64,000 nt of DNA from Bacteriovorax sp. PP10 (GTDB taxonomy: Bacteria > Bdellovibrionota > Bacteriovoracia > Bacteriovoracales > Bacteriovoracaceae), in the NCBI RefSeq assembly GCF_035013165.1, contig NZ_JAYGJQ010000003.1, positions 62,001 to 126,000 on the forward strand, written 5' to 3'. Of this stretch, positions 61,802 to 64,000 are shown in pieces. Position 1 is the stretch's first letter. Every line of letters begins with the position of its first letter. The notes beneath the pieces were generated by a model. It was not told the origin of the DNA. It did not search any database and saw only the letters and a list, made by a program, of their open reading frames with translations. The position numbers and the translations under genes were made by a program.

Positions 61802-62788
61802 ATGATGAACGACTTTCTCGACGCTCTCCCAAAGGAAGCTCTCGAGAATTCAAAAATTATGGATTTGCAGATTCGCTCAGTGAAAGCTCACGAGGCGATT
61901 GACGCAATTCTATCTCAAACAGTTTTGAAAGGGGGGAAGAGACTTCGCCCACTTCTAACGTTTTTGATGGCCCATTTATTTAGAGTCGACTTCGAAACAG
62001 TGGTTCCTTACGCACGTGCTTCTGAATTAGTTCACGCTTCTTCACTTTCTCATGACGACGTTATTGATAACGCAACTATGAGAAGAGGCGCACCCTCAAT
62101 AAACATTCTTGCTAGCAATAAAAGAGCGGTTCTTGCTGGGGATTACTTACTTTCAAGTGTCATCGTTGACCTGACAAATGCCGGGAACCTTGAACTGGTT
62201 CGTGAGATGTCTTTGGTTATTAAAGACCTGACAGAAGGCGAGTGGTTACAATTAGATTTAATCGGCGATAGAAATTACACTCGCGAACTTATCCGTGAAG
62301 TTGCTGAGAAAAAAACATCATCAGTTATGTGTTACTGTTCTGTGGCCCCTGCTATTTTAAGTGGTGCAGATAAAGCGACAGTTGATTTATGTAGAGAGTT
62401 TGGTCGCCGCTTGGGATTAGCTTTCCAGTTAATTGACGACACTCTTGATTACTCAGGTGACTCACAAAAAGATCAGGAACTAGATCTGAAAAACGGAATC
62501 GTAAACGCTGTTGTTTATGAAATGCTTGATGCTCATCCTGCTCACTTCGCTCGCTTTAAAAAAGGTGAGGAGTTGATCGACGCTGTAAAAGGAATTCCTT
62601 TTAATGCATTCGTTGAAAAAATTAATACGGAAGCACACTCTCATCTTGAAGCTGCTAAAAACATCTTGGAAGAACTTTCAGTCATCCTGTCTGTTGTTCC
62701 AGAATACAAATCAAATCCAGAAGAACTTCAAGCTCGCATCGGCGGTCTTGAACTTATCATTTCATACATGGCCTTAAGGTCTCACTAA
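61802..62788 (+). CDS. ispB: Long-chain polyprenyl diphosphate synthase
   Basis: 328 aa. First Asp-rich motif SLSHDDVIDNATMRRG and second motif AFQLIDDTLDYSGD. GGKRLRPLLT near the N-terminus. Makes the isoprenoid side chain used by MenA. Divergent from the men genes, sharing about 110 bases of promoter region. Confidence 0.92.
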   Translation: MMNDFLDALPKEALENSKIMDLQIRSVKAHEAIDAILSQTVLKGGKRLRPLLTFLMAHLFRVDFETVVPYARASELVHASSLSHDDVIDNATMRRGAPSINILASNKRAVLAGDYLLSSVIVDLTNAGNLELVREMSLVIKDLTEGEWLQLDLIGDRNYTRELIREVAEKKTSSVMCYCSVAPAILSGADKATVDLCREFGRRLGLAFQLIDDTLDYSGDSQKDQELDLKNGIVNAVVYEMLDAHPAHFARFKKGEELIDAVKGIPFNAFVEKINTEAHSHLEAAKNILEELSVILSVVPEYKSNPEELQARIGGLELIISYMALRSH

Positions 62789-62909
62789 TCTATTTGTCTA
62801 TCGTTCGCATACCTAATTGTGTTGTATTATTTTCATTATCTCTTGGTAAAAATGTTTTATTTACGATAAATCTATCCTCGATTTCTAAAATTATTTAGAG
62901 GAGTATCTA

Positions 62910-63317
62910 ATGAAAATTTTTATCAGTCTTTTTGTTCTTTCATTCACAACAAGTGTTCTTGCAGCAGATAGCTCATGGTTATTATGCAAAGGAAAAATTG
63001 ATCTTGAAGGATCAAAAATGAATATCGTTATCAACTCAGTTGAACACAGAGCTGGAATGGACGACGAAGGAAATGATAAAAGAGTGAACGATATCACTTT
63101 GATCATGGGAACACGTTTAATCGTAGGTCAGCTTGATACAAGCAATGACATGAATGGAGCTGTTGCTTTAGCAACGACTGACGGTGCATCTAAGTTTGAT
63201 GGAATTGTTATGTTTGATTACACAAAACCAACGATGATATTAAGAGGGAAGCTGGTTATTGATGAAGAACTATCTTCTACGATCGCTGTGAAAACAACTT
63301 GTGAATACATGAACTAG
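62910..63317 (+). CDS. Small secreted protein
   Basis: 135 aa, AGAGGAG upstream. Signal MKIFISLFVLSFTTSVLA, then a beta-rich mature part with two cysteines (WLLCKGK and KTTCEYMN) at the two ends, probably one disulfide. Followed by a terminator. It resembles the 34747 and 15121 proteins in design. Confidence 0.7.
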   Translation: MKIFISLFVLSFTTSVLAADSSWLLCKGKIDLEGSKMNIVINSVEHRAGMDDEGNDKRVNDITLIMGTRLIVGQLDTSNDMNGAVALATTDGASKFDGIVMFDYTKPTMILRGKLVIDEELSSTIAVKTTCEYMN

Positions 63318-63345
63318 TTGTTGCTAAAAAAATATTGATACGATT

Positions 63346-63376
63346 AAGGGCTTCCTGATGGAGGCCCTTTTTTTTG
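63346..63376 (+). terminator. Terminator of the 62910 gene
   Basis: AAGGGCTTCC and GGAGGCCCTT pair over ten bases with a TGAT loop, followed by T8. Confidence 0.9.
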
Positions 63377-63506
63377 AGTTCGTTTAATGTGAGGAAATAA
63401 ACTAACAGCTTGAAATTCTGTTTGGCCAATGGATTGAGAAGAATTAATATTTGGCATCAGTATTTAATATTGATAAAAACAGGAACTATACATGAAAGGG
63501 GTTTTG

Positions 63507-63761
63507 ATGAAATTTTTAGCTTTATTGATTGTCCTACTATCAGTTCCGGCATTTGCAGATAATACAAATGAATGCAGAGATCAGTTTGCAACGTATTGTG
63601 AATGTAGCGAAGTGTGGGGAAGCTATTCTGTTGAATTGGTTATTCTCAATTTAAACACGAATGTGGAAACTAGAAAAACACTTGGGAAATCTTATTTTTC
63701 AGGACTCTATGCTAAAGTCTTTTGCGAAAAAGAAATGGCCAGATACTCTATTTGTAAATAG
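63507..63761 (+). CDS. Small secreted protein
   Basis: 84 aa from the ATG at 63507, with AAGGGG five bases upstream; the ATG at 63492 adds only five residues. Signal MKFLALLIVLLSVPAFA, then mature residues with five cysteines (NECRDQF, YCECSEV, FCEKEMARYSICK). No family recognised. Followed by a terminator. Confidence 0.65.
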   Translation: MKFLALLIVLLSVPAFADNTNECRDQFATYCECSEVWGSYSVELVILNLNTNVETRKTLGKSYFSGLYAKVFCEKEMARYSICK

Positions 63762-63780
63762 TCGCAAACTTTATGACATA

Positions 63781-63807
63781 AAAAAGGCTTCCATAGGAAG
63801 CCTTTTT
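63781..63807 (+). terminator. Terminator between convergent genes
   Basis: AAAAAGGCTTCC pairs with GGAAGCCTTTTT around ATA, serving the rightward 63507 gene and the leftward partial gene. Confidence 0.9.
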
Positions 63808-63829
63808 ATTTTATGAAATGTCTTTTAAA

Positions 63830-64000
63830 TTAGCCTTCAATTCTACAAGTCTGACGTCCACGAATTTCATATGAACATTGTTGGTAAGCACGTCTGCAAG
63901 CTTCACCTTTAACATCTGATCCGTATGGGCCAGTGTATGACTGGATGTACGATTGAATGTAGTATCCAGCTGGATCAAAGCGTGATGCTTTACAAGTTTC
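63830..64000 (-). CDS. C-terminus of a cysteine-containing protein (5' end beyond window)
   Basis: The minus-strand frame runs from beyond 64000 to a TAA at 63830-63832, giving the last 56 residues. It has four cysteines (TCKAS, EACRRAYQQC, QTCRIEG) and Tyr-rich GYYIQSYIQSYTGPYG. Probably a small secreted protein like its neighbours. Confidence 0.55.
   Translation of the reverse strand, partial: ETCKASRFDPAGYYIQSYIQSYTGPYGSDVKGEACRRAYQQCSYEIRGRQTCRIEG

Overview
The window is AT-rich Gram-negative chromosomal DNA, densely packed with genes on both strands. Many short products carry signal peptides, lipoboxes or outer-membrane barrel endings. There is a menaquinone pathway, a type of sensor kinase, and heavy use of secreted hydrolases and polysaccharide-active enzymes. 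Together with the codon style and the absence of mobile DNA, this suggests a member of the Bdellovibrionota, most likely the Bacteriovorax/Peredibacter side. That placement is inference: no rRNA or other marker gene is present. I see no tRNA, rRNA, insertion sequence, prophage or CRISPR array.

Layout. 1-2.2 kb: a membrane histidine kinase (cut by the window edge) divergent from a winged-helix response regulator. 2.3-9 kb: a monofunctional peptidoglycan transglycosylase, lipoate-protein ligase, an MdlA/MdlB-type heterodimeric ABC exporter and a PAS histidine kinase. 9-14.4 kb: an orphan cytosine-5 methyltransferase behind a degenerate ABC-ATPase-like gene, then an MnmA-like paralogue without catalytic cysteines, an M28-type protein with most zinc ligands replaced, and the normal mnmA. 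14.4-19.2 kb: small secreted proteins, an esterase-like lipoprotein, a glycerophosphodiesterase and small hypotheticals.

19.4-28.8 kb is the most striking part: seven tightly coupled genes ending at a strong terminator. They encode an outer-membrane barrel, an NfrB-like processive glycosyltransferase, a GH113-like and a GH26-like secreted glycosidase, a DUF2334 deacetylase-like protein, an unknown secreted protein and a WecB-type UDP-GlcNAc 2-epimerase. This looks like a complete make-export-trim pathway for a surface or secreted polysaccharide. It is related to the E. coli NfrA/NfrB/WecB glycan system (phage N4 receptor) but lacks the c-di-GMP-binding tail of NfrB and carries its own periplasmic enzymes. 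The polymer and its modifications are inferred.

29-46 kb: a solute-binding protein, an FKBP prolyl isomerase, L-serine dehydratase, a chitin-deacetylase-like protein, LysR and thioredoxin-2, membrane and secreted proteins, a secreted thermonuclease, a DnaQ/GIY-YIG fusion nuclease, a CblC-like protein paired with a methyltransferase, an L,D-transpeptidase-like protein and a SelL-type redox protein fused to membrane helices. 46-54.5 kb: asparagine synthetase, a pseudouridine synthase, a DUF155 protein, SufE and HemB, then an RcnR/RcnA nickel-cobalt module with a near-perfect operator, and a secreted trypsin-like protease. 54.6-56 kb: an outer-membrane porin-like protein and a small lipoprotein. 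56-62.8 kb: menaquinone genes menG-F-D-A-C divergent from a polyprenyl diphosphate synthase, so side chain and ring are built from one locus. The window ends in small secreted proteins.
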